Assembly: GCA_965660875.1 (NCBI GenBank)
Contig: CBFIBQ010000006.1
Location: 62,001-126,000 of the forward strand
Length of the DNA: 64,000 bases
Direction of reading: 5' to 3'
DNA from: UBA6770 sp965660875
GTDB taxonomy: Bacteria > Bacteroidota > Bacteroidia > Flavobacteriales_G > Salibacteraceae
Shown here: positions 1 to 8,657 of the stretch, piece after piece
Position numbering within the stretch: position 1 is the first letter of the stretch
Layout: each line of letters starts with the position of its first letter
The notes under the pieces: generated by a model
Database searches by the model: none
Told to the model about the DNA's origin: nothing
Seen by the model: only the letters and a program-made list of their open reading frames with translations
Program-made: the position numbers and the translations under genes

Positions 1-2
1 GT

Positions 3-1133
3 ACAGGAACCATTATTTGGGATCAAGGTATACCCGGAAAAGTAGATACATTTAACATTACTGCACCGGGAACCTACACAGTAGAAGTTGCAAACTGCGG
101 AGGTAGAACAATTGACACTATCGTAATTGATACCGTAAAAACCGTAAATACATTGATTACAGGTAGCACTTTTATTTGCCCTGGTCAACAGTCTACTTTA
201 ACTGTGCCTATTAATCCTGATGGAACCTACACATGGAAAGATGGTGGCGGTGCTACAATTGGTACAAACAGAAGTGTTAATGTATCAACTACAGGAACAT
301 ATTCAGTTGATGTAACCGCTTGTGGTGGATCATTAACGGGTTCAAACTCAGTTAGTGTAAATGCTGAACCAACACCAACTGCATCAATTGCTATCGTGAA
401 CGGTGGCGCTGCAAAAGTTTGCCTTGATGCTGACGGGTCTGTTGATTTCTTGGCAACTGGACAGACTGGAGCAACTTTCAAATGGAGCAATGGTTCTACG
501 GGTTCATTAATCAGTGTTCCTACGGATGTTATTGGTACTACAGTAATCAGTGCATTTTCATTTAATGCTTGTGGTGACTCAGTTAAATCAAACGACATAA
601 CGGTAGAAGTAGTAGCAGGTCCTCAAAAGCCAACTATTACGGAAAACAGCTACGTACTTACTTCAAATGTAAGTACAGGTGTAAGATGGTACTATGATGA
701 CCCTAGAACATCTGCTGGTTGGGTATTTACTGGTGAAACTGGAGCTACTTACGATGTGAGTACGTCTAAATTCCCAAGAGGAAGTAAAATTGGCGCTTCT
801 ATCACAGACCTCACTACAGGTTGTGAATCGGATATAACTGATTCCGATGTAACTACTGAAGTTGGAAGTTCTGCTGCGATTGGTTCGGGCATTAGTATTT
901 ATCCAAACCCGAATTCAGGAGAGTTTAATGTAACCATTGAAGGAGTAACTGGAAATACAGAAGTAGAGCTTAGTATAGCTAACAATGTAGGTCAAGTAGT
1001 GTTCGAAAGTAAATTAAACTTGAGTTCAAATCATTCTGAGCCAATCAATCTGAGTGGATTGGATAAAGGCGTTTACTTTATGAATGTGAACAAAGGATCT
1101 GAAAAAACTACACATAGAATAGTAGTTCAGTAG
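3..1133 (+). CDS. C-terminal part of a T9SS-secreted PKD/Ig-like repeat protein (5' end outside window)
   Basis: The frame is open from the left edge, so the start lies outside; 376 residues are visible. It has tandem beta-rich units, each with a strand such as GTYTVEV or GTYSVDV followed by a CGG motif (ANCGG, TACGG), as in PKD/Ig-like surface repeats. The last 80 residues form a type A sorting domain: SIYPNPNSGEF near residue 298, GLDKGVYFMNV, and a final IVVQ. Such domains direct export through the Bacteroidota type IX secretion system, after which the protein is released or attached at the cell surface. Ligand or enzymatic role cannot be told from this part. The gene ends at a strong terminator shared with the convergent bshB1. 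Confidence 0.9.
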   Translation, partial: TGTIIWDQGIPGKVDTFNITAPGTYTVEVANCGGRTIDTIVIDTVKTVNTLITGSTFICPGQQSTLTVPINPDGTYTWKDGGGATIGTNRSVNVSTTGTYSVDVTACGGSLTGSNSVSVNAEPTPTASIAIVNGGAAKVCLDADGSVDFLATGQTGATFKWSNGSTGSLISVPTDVIGTTVISAFSFNACGDSVKSNDITVEVVAGPQKPTITENSYVLTSNVSTGVRWYYDDPRTSAGWVFTGETGATYDVSTSKFPRGSKIGASITDLTTGCESDITDSDVTTEVGSSAAIGSGISIYPNPNSGEFNVTIEGVTGNTEVELSIANNVGQVVFESKLNLSSNHSEPINLSGLDKGVYFMNVNKGSEKTTHRIVVQ

Positions 1134-1150
1134 GATAAAATTATCTGATA

Positions 1151-1180
1151 AAAAAAGCCCCGTTTTTACGGGGCTTTTTT
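1151..1180. terminator. bidirectional intrinsic terminator
   Basis: A 12-bp perfect stem (AAAAAAGCCCCG / CGGGGCTTTTTT) closes a six-base loop. It lies between two convergent genes and has A and T tracts on both sides, so it can serve both strands. Confidence 0.92.
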
Positions 1181-1181
1181 T

Positions 1182-1883
1182 TTACCTAATTTCTAGTAAA
1201 TCTGGAACACCAATGGGTCGTTCCGTTGTAAACCCTTCACCGAACTCCACTCCAATCATTCGGCCAAATTCACGCGCACGACCTTCAAGGAAATCCTTAA
1301 ACTCTTTGGAGCTTATTGGCGAAACTGGTTCATTGGATTCGGGATTGTAAAATTGGCTAGAGTAAGCCATTATACTCTCCATTTTCTTTTTCCAATATGG
1401 GGTAATATCCACTACAAAATTGGGTTGCATACCCCTGTCTTGTATATAGTGGTAAGTTGCCTTTGGTCTCCAAGCCTCATTTCCAGTCTCTATCTTAACT
1501 AATCCTGATAAGAAACAAGCCCTTGAAACTAATTCTGCACCTCTACCATGGTCGGGATGACGGTCTGACGTTGCATTGCACAACACCACTTCAGGTTTAT
1601 ATTTTCTGATTACATCAACTACTCTAAGTAAGTTTTCTTGATTCACCTCAAAAAGCCCATCAGCCATATTCAAGTTCTCTCGTGCATCAAGCCCTAAAAC
1701 CTCCGCTGCATTCTTAGATTCTATAGACCTTAATTCAGCATTTCCTCTAGTTCCAAGTTCTCCCCTAGTTAAATCAATGATTCCAATTTTTTTTCCAGCA
1801 TCTCTATGCTTTAACAAAGAACCAGCAGCAGCCAATTCAACATCATCGGGATGGGCTCCTAAGGCAAGAATATCTAATTTCAT
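1182..1883 (-). CDS. bshB1: bacillithiol biosynthesis deacetylase BshB1
   Basis: A 233-residue member of the PIG-L/LmbE zinc deacetylase family. The metal-binding motif AHPDD is at residues 10-14 and the second motif HPDH at 109-112; His11, Asp14 and His112 are the expected zinc ligands. BshB1 enzymes remove acetyl from GlcNAc-malate to give GlcN-malate, the second step of bacillithiol synthesis, in the cytoplasm. Length and the start MKLDILALGAHPDDVE match the BshB1 subgroup rather than other LmbE-like enzymes. The partners bshA and bshC are not in the window, so the gene stands alone here. It is divergent from ccmB, with a 63-base spacer. Confidence 0.9.
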   Translation of the reverse strand: MKLDILALGAHPDDVELAAAGSLLKHRDAGKKIGIIDLTRGELGTRGNAELRSIESKNAAEVLGLDARENLNMADGLFEVNQENLLRVVDVIRKYKPEVVLCNATSDRHPDHGRGAELVSRACFLSGLVKIETGNEAWRPKATYHYIQDRGMQPNFVVDITPYWKKKMESIMAYSSQFYNPESNEPVSPISSKEFKDFLEGRAREFGRMIGVEFGEGFTTERPIGVPDLLEIR

Positions 1884-1904
1884 CTAAAGTACGTTTGCAA
1901 GGAT

Positions 1905-1912
1905 TAACTTTG
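1905..1912 (+). promoter_or_regulatory. candidate -7 promoter element for the ccm cluster
   Basis: TAACTTTG fits the Bacteroidota -7 consensus TAnnTTTG. It would give a start site near 1917 and a leader of about 30 bases before the GTG of ccmB. No good TTG is seen 19 bases upstream, so the call rests on the -7 box and its position in the bshB1/ccmB divergent spacer. Confidence 0.5.
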
Positions 1913-1946
1913 CAAAAGTGAATAATATTTAGTTACGAATCTGTCC

Positions 1947-2606
1947 GTGAATTTCAACAGAGTAAAACCCCTGGTATACAAAGAGTTCTTAATAGACTGG
2001 AAAGAAAAAAACAGTCTAGCAGGTATTCTTATTTATGTGTCCAGCACAGTATTTGTGTGCTACCTATCGTTTCAAAGCATTGTAAAACCAAGTACATTTA
2101 ATGCCTTGTTTTGGATAATCACCCTGTTCACTTCTGTAAACACAATAACCAAAAGCTTTGCGCAAGAAAGCGAGGGAAGGTTACTTTATTTGTATACACT
2201 GGCAGATCCCCGAGAAATTATTCTGGGCAAAATCATTTACAACTCCACCTTACTTTTAATACTCACCATCACCACCTTTTTGGTTTACACCACATTTTTA
2301 GGGAACCCTATCCTCAACAAAGCGGGATTTTACCTTACAGTTGTCCTCGGGTCATTTGGACTTTCTGTCACCTTAACTTTAATGGCCGCTATTGCGTCAA
2401 AATCTGGAAATAACCCAACACTAATGGCCATATTGAGCTTTCCGGTAATTTTACCATTTCTTATCACTCTTATTGCGCTTTCCTTAAACTTTACTCAGGG
2501 CCTAAATACTGAGGATAATATGAGGTATTTGGCTTCATTGGGAGGTATTATTGCAATAGGCATCACTATGTCCTACCTATTATTTCCGTACCTTTGGCGC
2601 GACTAA
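1947..2606 (+). CDS. ccmB: heme exporter permease CcmB
   Basis: A 219-residue integral membrane protein with about six hydrophobic segments and the CcmB-like N-terminal region VYKEFLIDWKEKNSLAG; the inner part LYLYTLADPREIILGKI is typical of the family. CcmB works with the ATPase CcmA and with CcmC in cytochrome c maturation system I, releasing heme-loaded CcmE at the cytoplasmic membrane. The start is GTG; no ATG is available near it. It is the first gene of the run ccmB-C-D-E-F and is followed by ccmC after two bases. No ccmA is next to it. Confidence 0.88.
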   Translation: MNFNRVKPLVYKEFLIDWKEKNSLAGILIYVSSTVFVCYLSFQSIVKPSTFNALFWIITLFTSVNTITKSFAQESEGRLLYLYTLADPREIILGKIIYNSTLLLILTITTFLVYTTFLGNPILNKAGFYLTVVLGSFGLSVTLTLMAAIASKSGNNPTLMAILSFPVILPFLITLIALSLNFTQGLNTEDNMRYLASLGGIIAIGITMSYLLFPYLWRD

Positions 2607-2608
2607 AA

Positions 2609-3283
2609 ATGATGCAAAATTTGTCTGGAAATTGGTGGAAAATAGCAGGTATAGCTTTAGTAGCATATAGCATTGTTGGCGGCTTTTTAATGCCTGTACC
2701 TGCAATGCCCATTCTCAACGAAACCATCAGGAATACATACTTTCATATACCTATGTGGTTTGCCATGATGGCCTTGCTAACTTATTCTCTTTATAATTCC
2801 ATTCAATTTCTTTCTGGGTTCAAATTAGAGCAAGATGTGAAAGCCGATCAAAGTGTGCAAGTCGCTCTATTTCTTGGAGTATTGGGCTTGGTCACTGGTA
2901 TGCTTTGGGCGCAATATACTTGGGGTAGTTTTTGGACAAATGACGTAAAGCTAAATGGCACTGCGATTTCAATGCTCACCTACCTAGCTTACATAGTGCT
3001 TCGAGGCTCTATAGAAGATGAAACCAGGAAAGCCAAGGTGGCTGCTGTCTACAATATTTTTGCTTGGGTTATGATGATTGTATTCATTATGGTCCTTCCA
3101 AGGATGACTGATAGCTTGCATCCAGGTAATGGAGGCAATCCTGCCTTTGGCAGTTACGATATGGACAATACTATGCGCATGGTATTTTACCCTGCTGTTA
3201 TCGGTTGGATTATTATTGGTTCATGGATTACCAATATCAAAATAAGATTGAAAAACCTCGAGAATTCAAAAAAATATGCATAG
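2609..3283 (+). CDS. ccmC: heme-handling membrane protein CcmC (CcsA/CcmC family)
   Basis: 224 residues from the ATG two bases after the ccmB stop; a TTG further upstream inside ccmB is unlikely. Six membrane segments are visible. The tryptophan-rich motif WGSFW (in QYTWGSFWTND) corresponds to the WWD heme-binding motif of CcmC, CcmF and CcsA, and histidines before it (NTYFHIPMW) and after it (SLHPGNGG) are the expected axial heme ligands. CcmC loads heme onto CcmE at the periplasmic side. The last eight bases overlap the next small gene, which points to translational coupling. Confidence 0.92.
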   Translation: MMQNLSGNWWKIAGIALVAYSIVGGFLMPVPAMPILNETIRNTYFHIPMWFAMMALLTYSLYNSIQFLSGFKLEQDVKADQSVQVALFLGVLGLVTGMLWAQYTWGSFWTNDVKLNGTAISMLTYLAYIVLRGSIEDETRKAKVAAVYNIFAWVMMIVFIMVLPRMTDSLHPGNGGNPAFGSYDMDNTMRMVFYPAVIGWIIIGSWITNIKIRLKNLENSKKYA

Positions 3284-3485
3284 AATCAAGTTGCATTTAT
3301 TAACTCTATTTTTTGTGCTGTGCATGAATAGTTTAATGGCTCAAACTGTTGAGATGGCATCTTCCATGCGGTCTGACGGAAAAATATACGTCGTAGTAGG
3401 CGTTTTGCTAATCATTTTCCTTGGTCTAATTGTATACTTATTCAGTATCGATAGAAAAGTAAAGGAACTCGAGCAGGACAAATAG
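3276..3485 (+). CDS. ccmD: small CcmD-like membrane protein
   Basis: A 69-residue protein with an N-terminal signal-like segment ending near AQ (residues 22-23) and a second hydrophobic stretch, IYVVVGVLLIIFLGLIVYLF, followed by a charged tail DRKVKELEQ. Size, position between ccmC and ccmE and the single membrane helix with a basic cytoplasmic tail match CcmD, which in Escherichia coli helps release holo-CcmE. CcmD sequences are poorly conserved, so the identity rests mostly on context. It overlaps ccmC by eight bases and precedes ccmE by two. Confidence 0.75.
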   Translation: MHRIKLHLLTLFFVLCMNSLMAQTVEMASSMRSDGKIYVVVGVLLIIFLGLIVYLFSIDRKVKELEQDK

Positions 3486-3487
3486 TT

Positions 3488-3913
3488 ATGAAAAAAACAC
3501 ACATAATAGGTATTATTCTTATCGCCATTTCGATTGGCGTCATCTTTGGATCAATAAGTGATTCAAGTACCTATTCTAATTTTACTGAAGCTTCCAAAAA
3601 TGAAGCCGCTGAATTTCACATTGTGGGCTATCTAAATAAAGAAAAGCCTCAAGTTTATGAACCTGAAAAAAACCCTGACCTTTTTCACTTCTATATGTAC
3701 GACAAGGACAGTGTAGAAAGAAAGGTAGTACTGCACAAATCAAAACCACAAGATTTTGATAAATCGGAACAAATCGTAATTATAGGATCTGCAAAAGAAG
3801 ACGAGTTTCACGCCTATCAAATATTGATGAAATGTCCTTCTAAGTATAACAATGGTTCTCCCGAGTTTCAAACGCCGGAGCAAATGGAGCAACAACGGAC
3901 CAGCAATTCATGA
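3488..3913 (+). CDS. ccmE: heme chaperone CcmE, cysteine (CxxxY) type
   Basis: 141 residues: an N-terminal membrane anchor (residues 5-22) and a periplasmic OB-fold domain. The family motif near the end is CPSKY, Cys116 to Tyr120. In the best-studied CcmE proteins this motif is HxxxY and the His binds heme covalently; a CxxxY form is known from archaea and some bacteria such as Desulfovibrio (system I*), where the Cys binds heme. This protein therefore appears to be the Cys type. It follows ccmD by two bases and its stop overlaps the ATG of ccmF (ATGA), so the genes are almost certainly co-translated. Confidence 0.9.
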   Translation: MKKTHIIGIILIAISIGVIFGSISDSSTYSNFTEASKNEAAEFHIVGYLNKEKPQVYEPEKNPDLFHFYMYDKDSVERKVVLHKSKPQDFDKSEQIVIIGSAKEDEFHAYQILMKCPSKYNNGSPEFQTPEQMEQQRTSNS

Positions 3914-6318
3914 CGTATAACGGAGAGCACCTATTCGTAGGTCAATTGGGTAACTTTTTTGTAGTTTTCAGCTTCTGCATGGCGCTTTTAGCCATGATAG
4001 CCTACTACTATGCCTCAAAAACAGAAGACCGTGCATGGCACAAACTGGCTAAATTCTCTTTTATTGGACATAGCATTGGGGTAATTGGAATCGTGTCCAC
4101 ACTGTTCTACATTTTGATCAACCAATACTTTGAGTATCACTACGTATGGCAGCACTCCAGTAAAGCACTCCCCTTGCGTTACATTTTTTCGTGCTTTTGG
4201 GAAGGTCAAGAGGGAAGTTTCTTACTATGGTCTTTTTGGCATACTGTGCTCGGATTGCTAATTATTTGGAGAAATTCCAAACTCACAGCGAGTGTTATGG
4301 CTATTTTCTCTTCGGTACAAGTGTTCCTGTCTAGTATGCTGCTTGGAGTGGTTATCTTAGAATACAAAATAGGATCAAACCCTTTTACGGTATTACTCAG
4401 AGAGCATCCTGACTTTATTGACTTGCCACTTTTTAAAAATCCGGACTACTTACTGCATTTGGATGGCCGAGGTCTTAACCCATTGCTGCAGAACTACTGG
4501 ATGACCATTCACCCCCCCACCCTATTCTTAGGTTTTGCTTCAACGTTAGTTCCATTTGCCTTTGCTTTGGCTGGGTTATGGAAAAAACAGTATAATGAAT
4601 GGATAAAACCAGCTATGCCTTGGACAATCTTCAGTGTAATGATTTTAGGCACGGGTATATTAATGGGCGGTGCTTGGGCATATGAAGCATTAAGCTTTGG
4701 TGGGTTTTGGGCCTGGGACCCAGTGGAAAACGCATCACTTGTACCGTGGTTAACCTTGGTTGGTGGAATGCATTTGATGGTGGTCCAAGAGAAAAAAGGC
4801 GGTGTTTCATTTTCAATGTTTGCACTGGTTTTGGTGTCCTTCATTTTAATTCTTTACTCCACCTTTTTGACTCGAAGCGGCGTATTAGGAGATTCATCAG
4901 TTCATGCTTTTACGGATTTAGGAATGAGCGGTCAATTACTATTATACCTTTTGTCCTATGTATTGATAGCTATAGTGGCCTTAGTTGTGAATTACAAAAA
5001 CCTTCCAAGAAATGAAAAAGAAGAAGATTTATGGACCCGTGAGTTTTGGATGTTCTCAGGCTCACTGGTTTTATTCATTTCTTCTTTTCAAATTTTAATC
5101 AGCACATCAATTCCTGTTATAAATAAAATATTTGGGAGCAGTCTTGCCCCTCCTTCAGATGTCATCGCACACTATAACAGTTGGCAAATACCCTTTGCTA
5201 TTTTGGTATTGCTATTTATGAGTTTTAGCCAGTTTTTGAAGTACAAAAAAACTGGATTTAAACGATTTTTCAATGCGATACTGCGTTCACTTATTGCTTC
5301 CTTGGTGCTAACTACTGCCATTGGTATTCCAATGAAGGTTACCAATCCCTTTGAGTTGTTTTTGTTATTCGCTGGCATTTTTGCAGTCTTAGGAAACCTG
5401 GATTACTGGATAGCCATTTTAAAAGGGAAAATTCGCCATGCAGGCGCCTCGGTTGCACACATAGGCTTTGGTATTATGATGATTGGTGCATTAGTTTCTA
5501 TGAGCAAGCAAGAAAACATAAGCGTAAACACCTCCAATTTTGATGTCGAACAATTAGGAGAAGAGTTCGAAAACAAAGAGAACATACTACTCATGGAGGA
5601 CGATACCTTACCCATGGACCAATACTACGTGAGTTACAGAGGTAAGGAAGAAGAAGGCGTCAATGTATATTTCATTGTTGAGTATATGAACCGTTTGGCT
5701 GACGGAAGTTTTGAGAATGCTTTTACACTTAGGCCAAGAGTGCAAACAAACCCAAGAATGGGTAATGTGGCTGAACCGGATACCAGACATTTTTTAGATA
5801 AGGACATTTATACGCACGTAACATGGGCCATTCTTGAGGAAGATGAAAGTGGAAATGAGTACGGCGAACCTGAAGTGAAACATGTAAAAGTTGGCGATAC
5901 CTTGTATCTGAAACAAAGTATTGTTATTCTGGATAGTGTTAGAAGAATTCTGCCGATTGATATAGACAAAGTAGAATTGGATGAAAGTGATATAGTAGTA
6001 GAAGCAAAACTCATTGCTTGGGATTTCAATACGCAAGAGCATATTTTACGTCCATTATTTATTGTAAAGGATACAACGGACATCTATGGCTTGCCCGATG
6101 GAAAAGAAAATCTTGGTTTAAAGGTATCTTTTAACAACATAAACCCAAAGGATGGTTCAGTAGAGCTCACTTTTAGACAAAAAAACTTTCAACGTGACTT
6201 CATTGTAATGCAGGCCATTGCTTTTCCTTATATCAACTTGCTGTGGTTAGGTATACTTATTATGATCATTGGTACTCTAATTGCGATGTTCTCAAGAATT
6301 AAGTACGGTAAAGCATGA
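3910..6318 (+). CDS. ccmF: heme lyase subunit CcmF/CycK (CcsA superfamily)
   Basis: An 802-residue polytopic protein. The first ~510 residues carry about 14 membrane segments with the WWD-type motif GGFWAWDPVEN at about residues 263-273 and histidine-bearing loops (MTIHPPTLFLGF before it). Residues ~520-775 form a large periplasmic domain, and the protein ends with a further helix (LLWLGILIMIIGTLIAMF). CcmF receives heme from CcmE and attaches it to the CxxCH sites of apocytochrome c. It is longer than the ~650 residues usual in proteobacteria, mostly in the periplasmic part. No ccmG or ccmH follows; the next gene overlaps the stop by four bases but has an unrelated function. Confidence 0.93.
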   Translation: MTYNGEHLFVGQLGNFFVVFSFCMALLAMIAYYYASKTEDRAWHKLAKFSFIGHSIGVIGIVSTLFYILINQYFEYHYVWQHSSKALPLRYIFSCFWEGQEGSFLLWSFWHTVLGLLIIWRNSKLTASVMAIFSSVQVFLSSMLLGVVILEYKIGSNPFTVLLREHPDFIDLPLFKNPDYLLHLDGRGLNPLLQNYWMTIHPPTLFLGFASTLVPFAFALAGLWKKQYNEWIKPAMPWTIFSVMILGTGILMGGAWAYEALSFGGFWAWDPVENASLVPWLTLVGGMHLMVVQEKKGGVSFSMFALVLVSFILILYSTFLTRSGVLGDSSVHAFTDLGMSGQLLLYLLSYVLIAIVALVVNYKNLPRNEKEEDLWTREFWMFSGSLVLFISSFQILISTSIPVINKIFGSSLAPPSDVIAHYNSWQIPFAILVLLFMSFSQFLKYKKTGFKRFFNAILRSLIASLVLTTAIGIPMKVTNPFELFLLFAGIFAVLGNLDYWIAILKGKIRHAGASVAHIGFGIMMIGALVSMSKQENISVNTSNFDVEQLGEEFENKENILLMEDDTLPMDQYYVSYRGKEEEGVNVYFIVEYMNRLADGSFENAFTLRPRVQTNPRMGNVAEPDTRHFLDKDIYTHVTWAILEEDESGNEYGEPEVKHVKVGDTLYLKQSIVILDSVRRILPIDIDKVELDESDIVVEAKLIAWDFNTQEHILRPLFIVKDTTDIYGLPDGKENLGLKVSFNNINPKDGSVELTFRQKNFQRDFIVMQAIAFPYINLLWLGILIMIIGTLIAMFSRIKYGKA

Positions 6319-7085
6319 TGCAAGCGCCAACAGTTTTAATTGTTGGTACAGGTAATGTTGCCTGGCATTTATACCAAGCGTTTCAGAAAAGTGCCATTCA
6401 GACTATTGGTGTAGTAGGTAGAGATTCAAAAGACCTCGCATTGTTTCAAAAAAAATTTCATTGTCCTACCTACTCTATACAAGAAGCTCCAGCGGCTGAC
6501 ATTGTGTTATTTGCTGTTTCAGATAATGCCATTTCAGCATTATCCGAAAAATTTAAATCAGCAAAAGGCTCGGTGATGCATACATCAGGAAGTCTCGGGT
6601 TAGATGAACTGCACCCAAAAATTGAGAACAAAGCCGTTTTTTATCCCTTTCAAACCTTTAGTATTAATCGCGAACTAAACTATAGTCAAATACCTATATT
6701 CTCAGAGTACAACTCCGATTTAAGTAGAGATCACATAAATTACCTTTCTAAGGCATTTTCGAATACCATTCACCCATTAACAAACAAAACCAGGGTATCT
6801 CTGCATCTTGCTGGAGTGTTGACCAATAATTTTACTAACGTATTATTAAATGAGGCCAATAAGCTTCTTGAGCAAAATAAAATACCACGGGAAGTACTTT
6901 GGCCGCTATTATTAGAGACCATCGAAAAAGCTAAGGACATCGGTCCCGAAAACGCACAAACTGGACCAGCAATTCGCAGAGACAGCACTACTATAGAAAA
7001 GCACTTGCTGCAACTCGAACACAAACAAACGCTACAAAATGCTTACAAAGAGTTGACCCAATTGATTCAAGAAAGATTTTCTTAA
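6315..7085 (+). CDS. Rossmann-like and DUF2520 domain dehydrogenase
   Basis: 256 residues. The N-terminus has a nucleotide-binding fold with GTGNVAWHL (residues 11-19) and the strand VVGRD; the C-terminal half (from about 125) is the all-helical DUF2520 domain, with the motif AGVLTNNFTN. The layout resembles 6-phosphogluconate dehydrogenase-like reductases. A DUF2520 relative, PanG of Francisella, is a ketopantoate reductase, so pantothenate synthesis is one possibility, but nothing in the neighbours confirms it. Its ATG overlaps the ccmF stop, and the kdsC-like gene follows after 38 bases. Confidence 0.82.
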   Translation: MMQAPTVLIVGTGNVAWHLYQAFQKSAIQTIGVVGRDSKDLALFQKKFHCPTYSIQEAPAADIVLFAVSDNAISALSEKFKSAKGSVMHTSGSLGLDELHPKIENKAVFYPFQTFSINRELNYSQIPIFSEYNSDLSRDHINYLSKAFSNTIHPLTNKTRVSLHLAGVLTNNFTNVLLNEANKLLEQNKIPREVLWPLLLETIEKAKDIGPENAQTGPAIRRDSTTIEKHLLQLEHKQTLQNAYKELTQLIQERFS

Positions 7086-7109
7086 CAACAACACAGGTAG
7101 CTATTGATT

Positions 7110-7117
7110 TATATTCG
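7110..7117 (+). promoter_or_regulatory. candidate -7 element six bases before the kdsC-like start
   Basis: TATATTCG matches TAnnTTTG with one change (C at position 7). Only six bases separate it from the ATG at 7124, so a transcript starting here would have almost no leader. No TTG lies at the expected upstream spacing. Read-through from the ccm genes is also likely. Confidence 0.4.
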
Positions 7118-7123
7118 CAGACG

Positions 7124-7672
7124 ATGATTACAAGCTATATTGATGTACTTCCCCAGATTAAGGCACTGTTTTTTGATGTAGACGGTGTTTTAACTGATGG
7201 ATCCGTATCCATGCTCCAAAATGGAGAAATGGTGCGTACCATGCATTCAAAAGATGGCTATGTGTTGCATCTTGCTTGTAAAATGGGCGTACCGATAAAT
7301 ATTATTACAGGAGGTAATTCAAAAGCAGTGAAAGATCGATTGACGCACCTAGGTGTGCAAAATGTCTATCTAAAATCTGCAAACAAACTAGATGTTTTTG
7401 AAGAACACCTGTTGGCACACGATTTAACTCCAGAGCAATGCCTTTATATGGGTGACGATATTCCGGACTTTGAGGTGATGACAAAAGTCGGTTTAGCATG
7501 CTGTCCTCAGGATGCAGCCTCAGAAATAAAAAAAATATCACACTATATATCCCCTTTAAACGGTGGAAAAGGATGTGTAAGAGATATTGTTGAGCAGTAT
7601 TTGAAAATTCATAATAAATGGTTTAAGCCAGAGTATATGAATACTCCTGAGGCAGCAAAATTTACTTGGTAA
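7124..7672 (+). CDS. kdsC: KdsC-like HAD phosphatase (3-deoxy-manno-octulosonate-8-P phosphatase)
   Basis: A 182-residue HAD enzyme of the small, cap-less C0 type. Motif I is FFDVDGVLTDG (Asp18 nucleophile, Asp20), motif II is IITGG, and motif III is YMGDDIPDFEVM. The pattern DVDGVLTDG and the length are those of KdsC, which removes phosphate from KDO-8-P to give KDO for lipopolysaccharide inner core. N-acylneuraminate cytidylyltransferase-linked phosphatases share the fold, but no sialic-acid gene is nearby. The stop TAA overlaps the ATG of the next gene by one base. Confidence 0.85.
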   Translation: MITSYIDVLPQIKALFFDVDGVLTDGSVSMLQNGEMVRTMHSKDGYVLHLACKMGVPINIITGGNSKAVKDRLTHLGVQNVYLKSANKLDVFEEHLLAHDLTPEQCLYMGDDIPDFEVMTKVGLACCPQDAASEIKKISHYISPLNGGKGCVRDIVEQYLKIHNKWFKPEYMNTPEAAKFTW

Positions 7673-8652
7673 TGCATCCGATTGTAGCTTTCTTAAAAGC
7701 GGTTAGAAGCCCGAACTTATTTATTATAGCATTACTAATGTATGCACTTCGGTGGCTTGTGCTTAAGCCATTGCTGGCTCTTCACGAACTTGACTTACAA
7801 ATTAATGAAACAGATTTTGCACTGCTCGTTTTATCGGTCATTTTAGTGGCTGCCGCAGCTAACATTATCAACGATTATTTCGACCTTAAAATAGATCGGT
7901 ATAATAAACCGGATAAGATTCTAATTGGTCGTTATGTAAAGCGTCGAATTGCGATGGTATCCCACCTAATAATGAATGGAATTGCATTGGCGTTAGCTGC
8001 TTACGTAGCCTACAAAAGTGGAGTGATAGAATTGGCATTAGTTCATGTTATATGGATTGCTTCACTTTGGTTCTACAGCACTGATTTTAAACGAAAGTTT
8101 TTGTGGGGTAACATTATAATTGGGTTCTGTACTGGACTCGTACCTTTATCCATTGCCTTATTTGAAATACCGCCGTTGGTTGCAAATAATCAAGAGTTTC
8201 TTTTAGAGCACCCTCAGGCATATCCATATTTCAAGCAATTGGTATTTTCAGTGCTCTATTGGTGCTTAGGTTTTAGTTTATTTGCCTTCTTAATCACAGT
8301 AGCTCGTGAAATGACCAAAGACATTATTGACAAAGATGGAGATGAACACTATGGCTGCGAGACTGTGCCCGTGGTGCTGGGAATTCGAAAAACCAGCTAT
8401 ATTATAAACGCCATATATTTAGTTATTCTGATCTCAATTTTCACCATACAACAGCTTTATTTACAAGATAAATATACCTTATCGTATATGGCGTTTGTTT
8501 TTGCTCCGATACTACTTTGGGCCATGTACTTGACGGCAAAAGGATATAATAAGACCCAATTCAAATTACCCGCTTTATTGAACAAAATTGCCAGTGTCCT
8601 TGGAATACTGTACACGGGCGTTGCATTTCTAATACTAACGGGTAAACTCTAA
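7672..8652 (+). CDS. UbiA-family prenyltransferase (geranylgeranylglycerol-phosphate-type)
   Basis: 326 residues from the ATG that overlaps the kdsC stop (TAATG); a longer frame with a TTG inside kdsC is rejected. Eight to nine membrane segments are visible. The two Asp-rich motifs of UbiA enzymes are present: NDYFDLKIDRYNKPDK near residue 67 and DIIDKDGDEHYG near residue 218, which bind Mg2+ and the prenyl diphosphate. Close relatives in Flavobacteriales are annotated as geranylgeranylglycerol-phosphate geranylgeranyltransferase-like; the true acceptor is not known to me. It sits between kdsC and maf in the same direction. Confidence 0.85.
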   Translation: MHPIVAFLKAVRSPNLFIIALLMYALRWLVLKPLLALHELDLQINETDFALLVLSVILVAAAANIINDYFDLKIDRYNKPDKILIGRYVKRRIAMVSHLIMNGIALALAAYVAYKSGVIELALVHVIWIASLWFYSTDFKRKFLWGNIIIGFCTGLVPLSIALFEIPPLVANNQEFLLEHPQAYPYFKQLVFSVLYWCLGFSLFAFLITVAREMTKDIIDKDGDEHYGCETVPVVLGIRKTSYIINAIYLVILISIFTIQQLYLQDKYTLSYMAFVFAPILLWAMYLTAKGYNKTQFKLPALLNKIASVLGILYTGVAFLILTGKL

Positions 8653-8657
8653 CTTTA

